Positions 19,501 through 28,092 of a DNA stretch of 38,270 nucleotides are shown in pieces. The position numbers were made by a program, and so were the translations under genes. Source of the stretch: an uncultured Anaerolineales bacterium (GTDB lineage Bacteria > Chloroflexota > Anaerolineae > Anaerolineales > Villigracilaceae); the NCBI GenBank assembly GCA_903873975.1, contig CAIQQN010000271.1, positions 1 to 38,270 on the forward strand, read 5' to 3'. Positions within the stretch are counted from its first letter, which is position 1, and the number at the start of each line of letters is the position of its first letter. The notes below the pieces were generated by a model. The model was not told the origin of the DNA, ran no database searches, and worked only from the letters and a program-made list of their open reading frames with translations.

Positions 19501-22500
19501 CTCCCCGCCAGGGTGGACTGGAAAATACCCTCCATTGAATTCTCAAAGATATTGTGATATTTCGCTTCAGCTAGCCGTAACGCCTCTTCCCTCAGCTTGC
19601 GCTCGGTGATGTCGTGCATGTTAATGACCAGACTGTGGACGGTGGATTCAGCGAGCAGGTTGGTGCCCGTGGCTTCGATCCATCGCCAGGAACCATCCTT
19701 ATGCCGGCGTCGGAAAGCTAGGCGACGGATCTCGCCTGGATGCTGGACTAGCTCATTGAGCATCTGGGCAAGGGAGCCCCTGTCTTCTGCATGGATATAC
19801 TCAAACCCGCTCTTGCCGAGGCGTTGACCGCTGGCCCGGCCCATCATCCTGGCATAAGCCGGGCTCTCATACAGGATCATGCCGCGCGGGTCAACCAGGA
19901 CAACGGCATCCGTATTGTTCTCGGTCAGGAGGCGGTAGTATTTTTCACTATCCTGGAGCGCTTCCCGGGCGTTCTTGCGCTCGCTGATATCGCGACCCGA
20001 ACCCAGGATGGCAATTGGCTGCCCCTGCTCGTCATGGATGAGGGTGAAGGTATTTTCGCTCCAAAACTTCGTCCCGTCTTTTTTGTTGAACTCCAGTTCA
20101 ATGCTCCGGGAGATGAACCGGTCGGGATGGGCGAGGTTTTCGGGCGCGAGGGTTTCGGCAAACAGTTGTAGAGCGCGCTGGAGCGAATCGGGGGACATTT
20201 GCTGGTCGAGCGGGATCGTGTTGATCTCGTCAAGTGTAAAGCCGCGCAGACGCGTAACCGATGGGCTGATATAGGTGGTGCGCAGACTCAAATCCATCAG
20301 CCAGACCGTGTCGCTTATGTTCTCGGCCAACATGCGGTAACGCTCTTCGCTTTGGTGTAGTACCTCGCCGGCATGCTTGCGATCCTCCTCAACTCCCATT
20401 GCTGAGGCGATTATTCCCAACATTCGCTGATCATCATCGCTTGGGATAAAATCATTTTGAAATACAACGCAAAGCGAGCCTACGTTTGATTTCTCGAATT
20501 TAACTGGCTTACCGATATATGTTTGCAGATGGTATTGTTTAACGTTAGGATCGGTGAATGCATAGGGCGAATCTTGCAAGTTCCTGATAATAACGATCTC
20601 GTCTTTATTGGATTTGATAACATCGGCGCAGATGTGTCCCTCGGAAGGGCCAATGGTTCTGTAATCCGGAGGAGTATTCCACGTTCCGAGAGAACACAGC
20701 ATATCTCCCTGGAGTTGATTGTAAAGTGCACAAGTGGCGCCGAACATCTCTCCAGTGAATGCAACCAGCAGGTTGATATTGACAATCGGATCTGAGCCGA
20801 AGCTGAGGAAACATTCGTTGAGTTTCGTAAGCCGTTCCTCCGCCTGCTTGCGCTCGGCGATGTCGGTGAAGACACCCTGGTCATAAAGCGGTTTTCCCGA
20901 GGCATCACAAATGGTAACAGCTTCATCCCGCACCCACACAATATGGCCATCACGTGCCACCAAGCGGTAATCAGATCTAAACGGTTCACCGGTTGCGAGA
21001 TGATGCTTGTTCTCTGCCAATACACGCAGGCGATCGTCAGGATGCAATATTTTTAGCCACAAATCAGGGTCGGCCACCCATTCCTCGGGTGCATAGCCGG
21101 TCAGGTCTTTGATCTGCGGGCCGATGAAGAGGGTTGAGGCTATCTCATCCAGAGCGTCCCGATAGATGACGCCGGGAATTCGTTCCACCAGCGCCTGATA
21201 GGATTGCTGGCTCTCTTTCAATGCCTCTTCCGCCAGCGTGCGCACGGTGATGTCGCGGAACGACCAGACCCTGCCTCTAACTTTTGTCCCCTGCATTAAA
21301 GCATATGACAGCCGCTCAAATACTCTCCCATCCTTGAAATAGAGTGTATCGAAACTTTTCTTCTTCGACTTGTATAATTCCTGAACCTGTTCGAGGAAAC
21401 TTTGCGGGTCGTTCAGTTGATCAAGGACATGCTGAAGAAGGACAGAGTCGTCCTGGCTGGCTATTACCGCCGGCGGGATCCGCCACATTTCCGCAAAACG
21501 TTGATTGGCATAAAGCACCTCGTTTTTACTGCCGACAGCCAGAATTCCATCAGCGGTGGATTGCAAAACCGCCTGTAAATTTGATTCGCTCTTCCGTAAT
21601 GCCTCCTCGGCCTGCTTGCGCTCGGTGATCTCCTGTTGAGCCTGTTCAAAAAGGCGCGCATTATCAATGGCAGCGGCGGTATGGCCGGCCAGCATCTCAA
21701 GCAGTTCCTGATCCCCGGGGGTGTAAGCCTCTGGATGGTAACTCTGCGCGGAGATGATGCCGATGGTCTTTCCTTTGATCTGCAACGGTACGGCCACGAC
21801 CGAAGCGGTGACCGGCCCGCTGCCATACGGCTCGAACTTGATCCCGCTCTTTTTAATCTGCCCCGGGTTGTTCAAGAGCACCGACCGGCCGGAACGAACC
21901 ATATGGCCCCCCAGCCCATGGTCCGCCTTATAAGGATTCGGCGCAACTCTTTTGTTGTTTTCTATGATATAGTTTCCCGCCATCTCATCCCGAATTTCAT
22001 CGTATAAACTGATCACGAAATCTTCACAGGGCATGACTTGTTGCACGGCGCGATGGACTGCCGCGAAAATCTGCTCTGTATCCAGGCTGGCGCCAATCTG
22101 CTCCCCGGCGCGATATACGATCGACCAGCGTTCAACCATGCGGCGGTTCTCTTCTTCCGCTTGCCTGCGCTCGGTGATATCGCGCACAACTGCAGTCACT
22201 TCTTCTGCACCACTGGCAATCATGCGGCCTTCATAATCCCGCACGCCCTGACCTGGAATGGGTAATTGATAATCAAAGATCTGTAATTCACCGGTCTCCA
22301 ATGCAGTACGGATCTTTTCTTCAATCGAACTGGTGAATTCGGGTGGGAGAATATCCCGGCTGCGTTTGCCTACAAAGGTTGGTCCGGATTGGATATAAAG
22401 ATCCCTACGGTCAGCCTTATAGTCCAGGAAAACACCCTGGCTATCCATACGGAACATCAGGTCTGGAATGGCCTGAAGCATCGCCTTTGTACGGGATTCA

Positions 22501-23282
22501 CTCTCGCGCAGGGTTTCTTCCGCCTGCTGGCGCTCGGTGACGTCGCGCGCATTGATGACAATGCCTTTTATTGCCGGATGGTCGAGCAGATTGCTGCCCG
22601 TGCCCTCCAGAGTACACCAGGTCCCGTTCTTATGGCGTAAGCGTATTTGCATGGGTACAGCCGAATGGTCGGAAGTCTGGATCCGCTGGCGGAAAGCCTC
22701 CATGAAAGCGGGGATGTCATCAGGATGGATGTAATCCTGGAGGCCGGCGCCCCCAATGACCTCTTCGATCGAATAGCCCAGGATACTTTGGATGGATGGG
22801 CTGATATAGCGGATGGTAGCATCAGGGTTCAGGATGCAGATAATGTCTGAAGAATTTTCGATCATGGAACGGAAACGGGATTCGCTTTCCTGCAAGGCCT
22901 GTCCCGCCGCCCGCTTTTCCGCGGCCCGCTGGATGGAGAGAACGAGCTGGTCCATATCGCAAGGTTTCTGGAAGTACGTGTATGCCCCGACATTGATGGC
23001 CTCAATGGCCGAATTCTGGGTGGCGTAGCCGGTGAGCAGGATGCACTCGGTATCCGGTGAATGTGCCTTAATGAGCCGCAGCACTTCCAGCCCGGGCATA
23101 TCCTGCAACTTGAGGTCGATCAGAGCCACGTCAATGTCTTCTTTACCCATGCGGGCGAGCGCAGTCCGACCTGTTGCAGCGGGAACGGATTCGATCCCCT
23201 TCACCTTCAGGATGTCGGTCAGACTCGCCCGCAGGTTGGGGTCATCGTCCACGAGCAGAACTCTAATTGTCTTACGATCCAT
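16530..23282 (-). CDS. Giant REC-(PAS/GAF)n-HD-GYP response regulator, putative c-di-GMP phosphodiesterase
   Basis: 2250 aa: N-terminal REC (VLLVDDDPNLRASL, DVALIDLKLQDMPG), about 7 PAS and 6 GAF segments by reading, C-terminal HDIGKIAIPDSILLK...HHEKWDGSGYPRGLKGEDIP (HD-GYP). Confidence 0.95.
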   Translation of the reverse strand: MDRKTIRVLLVDDDPNLRASLTDILKVKGIESVPAATGRTALARMGKEDIDVALIDLKLQDMPGLEVLRLIKAHSPDTECILLTGYATQNSAIEAINVGAYTYFQKPCDMDQLVLSIQRAAEKRAAGQALQESESRFRSMIENSSDIICILNPDATIRYISPSIQSILGYSIEEVIGGAGLQDYIHPDDIPAFMEAFRQRIQTSDHSAVPMQIRLRHKNGTWCTLEGTGSNLLDHPAIKGIVINARDVTERQQAEETLRESESRTKAMLQAIPDLMFRMDSQGVFLDYKADRRDLYIQSGPTFVGKRSRDILPPEFTSSIEEKIRTALETGELQIFDYQLPIPGQGVRDYEGRMIASGAEEVTAVVRDITERRQAEEENRRMVERWSIVYRAGEQIGASLDTEQIFAAVHRAVQQVMPCEDFVISLYDEIRDEMAGNYIIENNKRVAPNPYKADHGLGGHMVRSGRSVLLNNPGQIKKSGIKFEPYGSGPVTASVVAVPLQIKGKTIGIISAQSYHPEAYTPGDQELLEMLAGHTAAAIDNARLFEQAQQEITERKQAEEALRKSESNLQAVLQSTADGILAVGSKNEVLYANQRFAEMWRIPPAVIASQDDSVLLQHVLDQLNDPQSFLEQVQELYKSKKKSFDTLYFKDGRVFERLSYALMQGTKVRGRVWSFRDITVRTLAEEALKESQQSYQALVERIPGVIYRDALDEIASTLFIGPQIKDLTGYAPEEWVADPDLWLKILHPDDRLRVLAENKHHLATGEPFRSDYRLVARDGHIVWVRDEAVTICDASGKPLYDQGVFTDIAERKQAEERLTKLNECFLSFGSDPIVNINLLVAFTGEMFGATCALYNQLQGDMLCSLGTWNTPPDYRTIGPSEGHICADVIKSNKDEIVIIRNLQDSPYAFTDPNVKQYHLQTYIGKPVKFEKSNVGSLCVVFQNDFIPSDDDQRMLGIIASAMGVEEDRKHAGEVLHQSEERYRMLAENISDTVWLMDLSLRTTYISPSVTRLRGFTLDEINTIPLDQQMSPDSLQRALQLFAETLAPENLAHPDRFISRSIELEFNKKDGTKFWSENTFTLIHDEQGQPIAILGSGRDISERKNAREALQDSEKYYRLLTENNTDAVVLVDPRGMILYESPAYARMMGRASGQRLGKSGFEYIHAEDRGSLAQMLNELVQHPGEIRRLAFRRRHKDGSWRWIEATGTNLLAESTVHSLVINMHDITERKLREEALRLAEAKYHNIFENSMEGIFQSTLAGRFSIANPALARMLGYASPEELIASVIDLNRKFYVKPERRAEFMTQLSEQGKIVNFESEVYQQDGGTLWISENVQAMRDHLGQILYYEGTLEDITGRKQAEEEIRRRVTDLEVLFENGLSISVLLEPRKIAQKMIETLSKNLDWHHAAIRLYHPETRRMELLALSEPGLDTAQTQVEIDRLNRMFTSPSQGLSGWVIKHGRTVRSGDVQADKRYFSAFPDIHSGLYVPLMIGERAIGAIVVESRQSNRFSKEDERLLQTLAAQAAVAFENARLYQEAVSASTRKAALHQGSLEIVRAGQEIEALCIALHHAARQVMPAEAFTVSLLTEDGLEVEAPYLYDRGIRHPNTRLPVEAGITGSVIKSKKPLRVKDVQKTKGAKPIMVGEAEPTRAVLSVPLLARDKIIGVISAQSHDADVYTVEDQIFMETLASEAAVAFENARLFEELRHRLAELESLSQVSISLTSAIDLQPLLENILAGARNAIPSAEKGTILLAEPDGVLRLHAMFGCSDPRIIGLSLLPDQKGYAARVARERIPIKIDDAHAAYEVPENGAIEEIDAVQSGISAPLIVKGKVIGVISLDNASRKAAFTESDLRLLVTFASSVSVAIENVRLFTETQQRVHRLSALHAIDAAISASVDTHVTLSIVLEHIITELKADAAAVLLFNPLTRMLEYAAGRGFHVHAIEGMKLRLGEGLAGQLALQRRAINITDLHQAGAVEQVMEHPVSGFASLPLQYLEGENFVSYHAIPLVAKGQLQGVLEIFQRTPMAVDQEWITFFEMLAGQTAIAIDNGHLFENLQHSNLELTLAYDATLQGWSQALELRDEETEGHTLRVTDLTLRLIQAMGMEEVEMEHARRGALLHDIGKIAIPDSILLKAGPLDEHEWKVMRQHPQYAYNLLSPITYLRPALHIPWCHHEKWDGSGYPRGLKGEDIPKVARIFAIVDVYDALTSNRPYRLAWTREDALEYIREQSGKYFDPKVVNAFMALLAGEV

Positions 23283-23631
23283 CTCAACTTCTCCTAGAGG
23301 AGGAACCGCTCCCCCATTTTACTCAAACCAACCGATAGGGAATTCATGAAAAGGCGGACACCAACGCCTCGAAAAAAGATGTGAGGGATTCCGACAAGTT
23401 ACATTATATACCCTGGACCTTATGCATGGATTAGAAGAGGGGTCAGGGGAAGAGCAGGAGGCAGAAGGCGGGAGGCGGGCATTGTAGATTGATAATTTGA
23501 GATCCCCAAAGGGGACGCTGTTGAAGATCGAAGAATTAAAAAACATTTACCACAAAGAGCAAGAAGGAAAAGAACGTTGAATGTCAAGCGTTGAACGTCA
23601 AAGAGGGTGTACAGGCATCGGCACACAAAGT

Positions 23632-23771
23632 ATTCGTTTGTTTTCGGGAAAAAAGAGGAACAAACGAATACCTCCCGGTTCCCGCGTTCTCTTCGGGGCC
23701 TTCTTCATTATAAACTCCATTGGTAGGCATGAGGTTCTGACCACAATCGATTTTAAGCAAAACAAACGAAT
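23632..23771. repeat. Tripartite structured element A: 11-bp hairpin arms (23632-23642/23659-23669) plus a third arm (23761-23771)
   Basis: attcgtttgtt-ttcgggaaaaaagagg-aacaaacgaat ... aacaaacgaat. Confidence 0.85.
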
Positions 23772-23871
23772 CCCCTCCGGAAGGCACCCCTCGGGGACGA
23801 TGTACCCTTTGGGGAGGAGAGTAGAGAGGGGAGAACAGAGAGTTGAGAGCCGCCTCGACCAGGCCTCGGTT

Positions 23872-24011
23872 AGTTGTTTGTTTTCGGGAAAAAAGAGGAA
23901 CAAACAACTGTGCCCTGCGAGGGGATTCTCCAGTGAGAGGTCCTTCATTACAAAGTTACCTTGTGAGCGTGAAAATTCGACAAGAATTGTTTTTAAGCAA
24001 ATCAAACAACT
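23872..24011. repeat. Tripartite structured element B: arms 23872-23882/23899-23909 plus a third arm (24001-24011)
   Basis: agttgtttgtt-ttcgggaaaaaagagg-aacaaacaact ... atcaaacaact; exactly 240 bp from element A, ungapped. Confidence 0.85.
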
Positions 24012-24091
24012 CAAACAATGTGCTCTATCGACGACTTGTCCCACGGGGATCCCCTGGCGGGGACGATGTGCTTCGCAATGTCGCCAAACCG

Positions 24092-24119
24092 GTCGATAGC
24101 GGCATGACGCCGCTTCGAC
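24092..24119. other. Hairpin gtcga-t-agcggc / gccgct-tcgac
   Basis: Inverted repeat with one bulged T and a 5-nt loop. Confidence 0.6.
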
Positions 24120-24189
24120 TCGTGGCGACTTGATGTCGCAGAGCACACAGGAAGAGCGCCGGGACGTTCCGCTGGAAAGCCCCCCTCTA

Positions 24190-24222
24190 GTCCCCCCATT
24201 TCAAGTTCAGAAATGGGGGGAC
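24190..24222. other. Strong hairpin gtccccccattt / aaatggggggac
   Basis: 12-bp perfect inverted repeat with a 9-nt spacer. Confidence 0.75.
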
Positions 24223-24399
24223 GTGATTGCGGGGATGATATCCCGGAAGAACACCAGGACGATATACCCTACCCACGTGTATGATCAATTGTTAACGAAC
24301 CGTGAAACGGTGTACCACAGTGAAGTATGAAGAACTATTTTTGTAGCAAGATTCCAAAGAAAAAGCGGCAAGGAAGACTTATGAGCGCCACAAACTCAT

Positions 24400-24429
24400 G
24401 TCTACGGCATGGCACTATGCAGCGTAGAC
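24400..24429. other. Hairpin gtctacg-gcat / atgc-ag-cgtagac
   Basis: 11-bp inverted repeat with a 2-nt AG bulge. Confidence 0.55.
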
Positions 24430-24559
24430 GCTGCCAGCGCACATCCCTGCCACGAAGTGATTCTAAAACATATGTTCTAATTCGTCAAGGGTAACTGCTT
24501 ACACAAGGTCTCCAATGGTTTAACCAACCTGGTTCAACTGTCATTGCGATGGGATTGCT

Positions 24560-24595
24560 TCCCGGAAGAGCACCGGGACAAAGTCGCAATGACAC
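24560..24595 (-). repeat. Dispersed intergenic repeat GTGTCATTGCGACnnnnTCCCGGnGCTCTTCCGGGA, copy 2 (inverted relative to 7847-7882)
   Basis: Reads tcccggaagagcaccggga-caaa-gtcgcaatgacac on the + strand. Confidence 0.7.
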
Positions 24596-24599
24596 CATG

Positions 24600-24986
24600 T
24601 TACGGAGCCTCTTTGATAATAAGCCTCTTGTAGGCTGAAAACAGGGAGAGAAGGAACTCCATATCCAGCGGCTTGTTTAAAACTGTTTTAATCCCTTCTG
24701 TGATCCCTTGCTGGATGATGTCATCGGCCGCATAGGCGGTCATTAAAACCGTGGTCAGGTTTGGGTGGGTTTTCCTGGCCTGGCGGTAGAGGGCGACTCC
24801 GTTCATATCCGGCATCCTGACATCCGTCAAGAGGATATCGACCCGTTCTTTTCGCAGGATCTCCAGGGCCTCTGCGCCGGAAAAGGCGGCGTGGACTTCA
24901 AAGCCTTCGACATCCATGATTTCCGCCAGGGTCTTAGCCATGGACAGATTATCGTCAACAACAAGAATGGATAAAATTCTACTCAT
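24600..24986 (-). CDS. Stand-alone REC-domain response regulator
   Basis: SILVVDDNLSMAKTLAEI, DILLTDVRMPDMNGVALY, VLNKPLDMEFLL; 4-bp overlap with the upstream kinase gene. Confidence 0.9.
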   Translation of the reverse strand: MSRILSILVVDDNLSMAKTLAEIMDVEGFEVHAAFSGAEALEILRKERVDILLTDVRMPDMNGVALYRQARKTHPNLTTVLMTAYAADDIIQQGITEGIKTVLNKPLDMEFLLSLFSAYKRLIIKEAP

Positions 24987-27769
24987 CGCTCCACTTCATG
25001 GACGGACAAGACCAGTGTGAATGTACTGCCTTTTCCTGGCTCGCTTTCCACCTCAATGCGGCCGCCGTTGGCCTCAGCCAATTTCTTGCTGACGGCCAAT
25101 CCCAGCCCGATGCCTTTGAGTTTGGTGGTGAAGAGCGGCTCGAACAGTTTCTTCATATTCTCTGGCGGGATGCCCACGCCGGAATCGCAAACGGCGATAG
25201 CAACTTCTTTCTTTCGACGAACGGCCTGGATGGTCAACTTGCCTCCAGAAGCTACCCCTGTGGCAGAGCTTTGCGAAGCCATGGCTTGATAAGCATTGAC
25301 CACCAAGTTACCGAGCACCTGCTCCATCTGGCGCGGGTCGGCGAACACCTCTGGCAGGTTAGCGGGGACTTTTACCTTTGCAAGGACGGTTTCCGGGACC
25401 GGGTAGCGGGTCAGGACGCGCTGGACGAGTTCAGGGACGGATACCGGCTCCCGATCCACGGATTTGATGCGGGCGAAGTCCAGCAGGTCGGAGATGATCT
25501 TCTCGGCGGTGTGCGTCTCTTGTTCGATCATGGCGTGGTATTGCTTGATCTTCTCATTTGCATCCGGCTGGACAAGTTTCAGGTAGTAGACGGCGCTGTT
25601 GATGACGCCCAGCGGGTTGCGCAGTTCGTGGCCCACTCCGCCCGCCAGTTGGCCCAGCACGGCCAGTTTTTCCTGGCGGATAAGTTTTTCCTGGGCATCC
25701 AGCAGTTCGCGAGTGCGTTCTTCGACGCGCTGTTCCAGTCCGGCATTGAGCTGGCGGATTTCCTCTTCCGCTTGCTTGCGCTCGGTGATGTCAGTGACAA
25801 TTCCAATAATCGCCTCTTCGCCCTCATAGAGAATCAATTTTGATGCGTTGAGCGCCTCAATCCGTTTTCCATCTTTTGTCAAAAGGGTATATTCGTAGGG
25901 TTGGAATTCCTTTCCTGTTAGGTGTTGTTCGTAAGAATTTCTCACGATCATTATCGAATCGGGGGTGATCAGTTTAAAGAAATCAAAATCAGGAGCATAA
26001 AACTCTTCCAACCGGTATCCCATCAATTCTTCGCATTTGGTATTAGCGTAGACAATCCGCCCCTTTCTATTGATAAAGATCATGTTCGGCGACTGGTCAG
26101 CCAGCGTTCGGAATTTCTCTTCGGATTCTCGCAGCGCCTGTTCGGCCCGCTTGCGCTCGGTGATATCACGGCCGACACCCACCAACCCGAGGATATTTCC
26201 TTGGCCATCTCGCAGTGGTACTTTGGAAGATAATACCCAGACCGGGTTTCCCTGAGGGTCGAGCCCGGCTTCTTCCCGATTGAGGCTGGATTCTCCGGAA
26301 TCAATTACCGCCTTGACAAGAGCCCAGTAGTCCTTTGCCAATTCAGGCGGATAAGTATCAAAGTCTGTCTTTCCGACGACATCTTCCAGGGCCTTTCCCC
26401 CGGAAGCTTGCCAGTCTGCAATGTTAGACATGATTTTCCGACCCTGAACATCCTTGATGTAAACGCGGTCAGGTAGATTGTCAATCAGCGTCCGCAGGAG
26501 GATCCGTTCCTCCTCCAGTTTTTTTTCTATCCGCTTGCGCTCGGTGATATCCAGGATGGAGGTCATGAAGTAAAGGGGCTTGCCGTCTTTATCCCGACGT
26601 AAAGCTGAGCCCACATCTGTCCATACAAAGGAGCCATTCTTATGGATATATCTCTTGGTGAAGCGCACCGCCTCTTTTTCGCCGGAAAGGAGCAAATTGA
26701 TCGCGTTTTGGGTTAATTCCACATCCTCAGGGTGGGTTAGCTCCTGCCATTTGCGGTTTTTGAGTTCCTCCTGGGAATACCCGAGCATTTCACAAAAAGT
26801 CTGGTTTGTGTTGATCTCGCCGGAAGGCAGGGTGATGGATTTTCCGATGACCGAATGGTCAAACACATACTTGAACTTGTCCTCGCTCTCGCGCAAAGCT
26901 TCCTCGGCCTGCTTGCGTTCGGTGATATCTTCCACTGTGCCTTCATAGTAAAGCGGCTGGTCCTTTTCACCCCTTACCAGGCGGGCACTCTCACGAATGA
27001 AAATTCTCGAACCATCTTTACGCTTCCAAGAAGATTCAAGCCCGGAAATCTTACCATCCTGCTCGATAGTCTTCTGAAAATCCCGGCGTGAATACGCTGG
27101 TTCATAATCTTCCTTGGTCAGCTTGCGCTGCATCAATTCGTCAGGTGTTTGATAACCAAGCATGCTTACCAGCGCGGGGTTAGCCATTAGGATGCGGCCA
27201 TCTGGAGTAGTGCGATAGATGCCAATGGTTGAGTTCTCAACCAGGCTGCGATAGCGTTCCTCGCTAGCTCGCAGGGCCTCTTCAACCCGCCTGCTCTCGG
27301 TGATGTCGTGCGCCATGCCGCGCACCACGGGAACGGTTACGCCTTCGGTTCTGAGGGTGTTGTTGTATTCCCAAATGCGCCGCTCCCCTAAGGCAGTCTG
27401 AACGAGTAACAACCCTTTTGCAGCGCCGCGTTCCCGAATTTTGGCGAGGTAAGCCTCAACTCCCCCACGAACTTCAGGCGCTAGAAAGTCGCGGAAATTC
27501 ATTTGCAGAATGGCATCCATCTCATAGCCCAGAATTTTAGCTGCCCAGGGATTCACAGAAAGGATGCGCCCTTCGAGGTCGTGTGTACAGATCAGGTCCC
27601 GGCTATTCTCAACCAGATCGCGATAGCGATCCTCGCTCTCGCGCAGGGTCTCTTCAGCCTGCTTGGACTCGGTGATGTCGTTTTCAATGGGAAAAGCGGA
27701 TTGCGGACTGGCGGCCCTGGCTGTGCGTTTTTTGGGCTTCTTGTTCTCTGACATCTTTTTGGAGTTCAT
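24983..27769 (-). CDS. Multi-PAS (about 5) sensor histidine kinase
   Basis: PAS repeats separated by DITERKQAEEALRESE; HisKA LAGGVGHELRNPLGVINSAVYYL; HATPase VCDSGVGIPPENMKKLFEPLFTTKLKGIGLGLAVSKKLAEANGGRIEVES. Confidence 0.95.
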   Translation of the reverse strand: MNSKKMSENKKPKKRTARAASPQSAFPIENDITESKQAEETLRESEDRYRDLVENSRDLICTHDLEGRILSVNPWAAKILGYEMDAILQMNFRDFLAPEVRGGVEAYLAKIRERGAAKGLLLVQTALGERRIWEYNNTLRTEGVTVPVVRGMAHDITESRRVEEALRASEERYRSLVENSTIGIYRTTPDGRILMANPALVSMLGYQTPDELMQRKLTKEDYEPAYSRRDFQKTIEQDGKISGLESSWKRKDGSRIFIRESARLVRGEKDQPLYYEGTVEDITERKQAEEALRESEDKFKYVFDHSVIGKSITLPSGEINTNQTFCEMLGYSQEELKNRKWQELTHPEDVELTQNAINLLLSGEKEAVRFTKRYIHKNGSFVWTDVGSALRRDKDGKPLYFMTSILDITERKRIEKKLEEERILLRTLIDNLPDRVYIKDVQGRKIMSNIADWQASGGKALEDVVGKTDFDTYPPELAKDYWALVKAVIDSGESSLNREEAGLDPQGNPVWVLSSKVPLRDGQGNILGLVGVGRDITERKRAEQALRESEEKFRTLADQSPNMIFINRKGRIVYANTKCEELMGYRLEEFYAPDFDFFKLITPDSIMIVRNSYEQHLTGKEFQPYEYTLLTKDGKRIEALNASKLILYEGEEAIIGIVTDITERKQAEEEIRQLNAGLEQRVEERTRELLDAQEKLIRQEKLAVLGQLAGGVGHELRNPLGVINSAVYYLKLVQPDANEKIKQYHAMIEQETHTAEKIISDLLDFARIKSVDREPVSVPELVQRVLTRYPVPETVLAKVKVPANLPEVFADPRQMEQVLGNLVVNAYQAMASQSSATGVASGGKLTIQAVRRKKEVAIAVCDSGVGIPPENMKKLFEPLFTTKLKGIGLGLAVSKKLAEANGGRIEVESEPGKGSTFTLVLSVHEVER

Positions 27770-28092
27770 GATTCTTCTCCATTCTGCCGGCGGACACTGC
27801 GTTTCACTACGGGTCCTACTACAAACATTACTAACTTTCGGCGATGTTCACCCCCTGTGATTTGTTGGAAAACCACGCTTCCAAAACATCCCCCCCATTC
27901 ATCTTCTCAGCATAGCGATTCCCAGAAAACCGCGGACACACTAGGACGGATTTAGTCATATTGTACAACGTAAATGCTCATTCTTCCCTTGACATTGCAT
28001 GGCAGCCGTGATACGCTTGCGCCCGTTGTGCCCCAGGCTCACCTGAAGTGGGCTGGTCAGGGCACGATAAAATTTTATGCAGGAGAAAGAAA

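Noticed and set aside
23632-24011. CRISPR array or retron interpretation of the tandem elements
   Set aside because: Only two units, internal hairpin variation rather than conserved repeats with unique spacers, and no cas or reverse transcriptase gene in the window.
23584-24146. ORFs of 107-182 aa (- strand) and 172 aa (+ strand) covering the tandem elements
   Set aside because: They arise because 240 bp is a multiple of 3. The differences preserve base pairing rather than amino acids, and the ORFs resemble no protein family I recognise.
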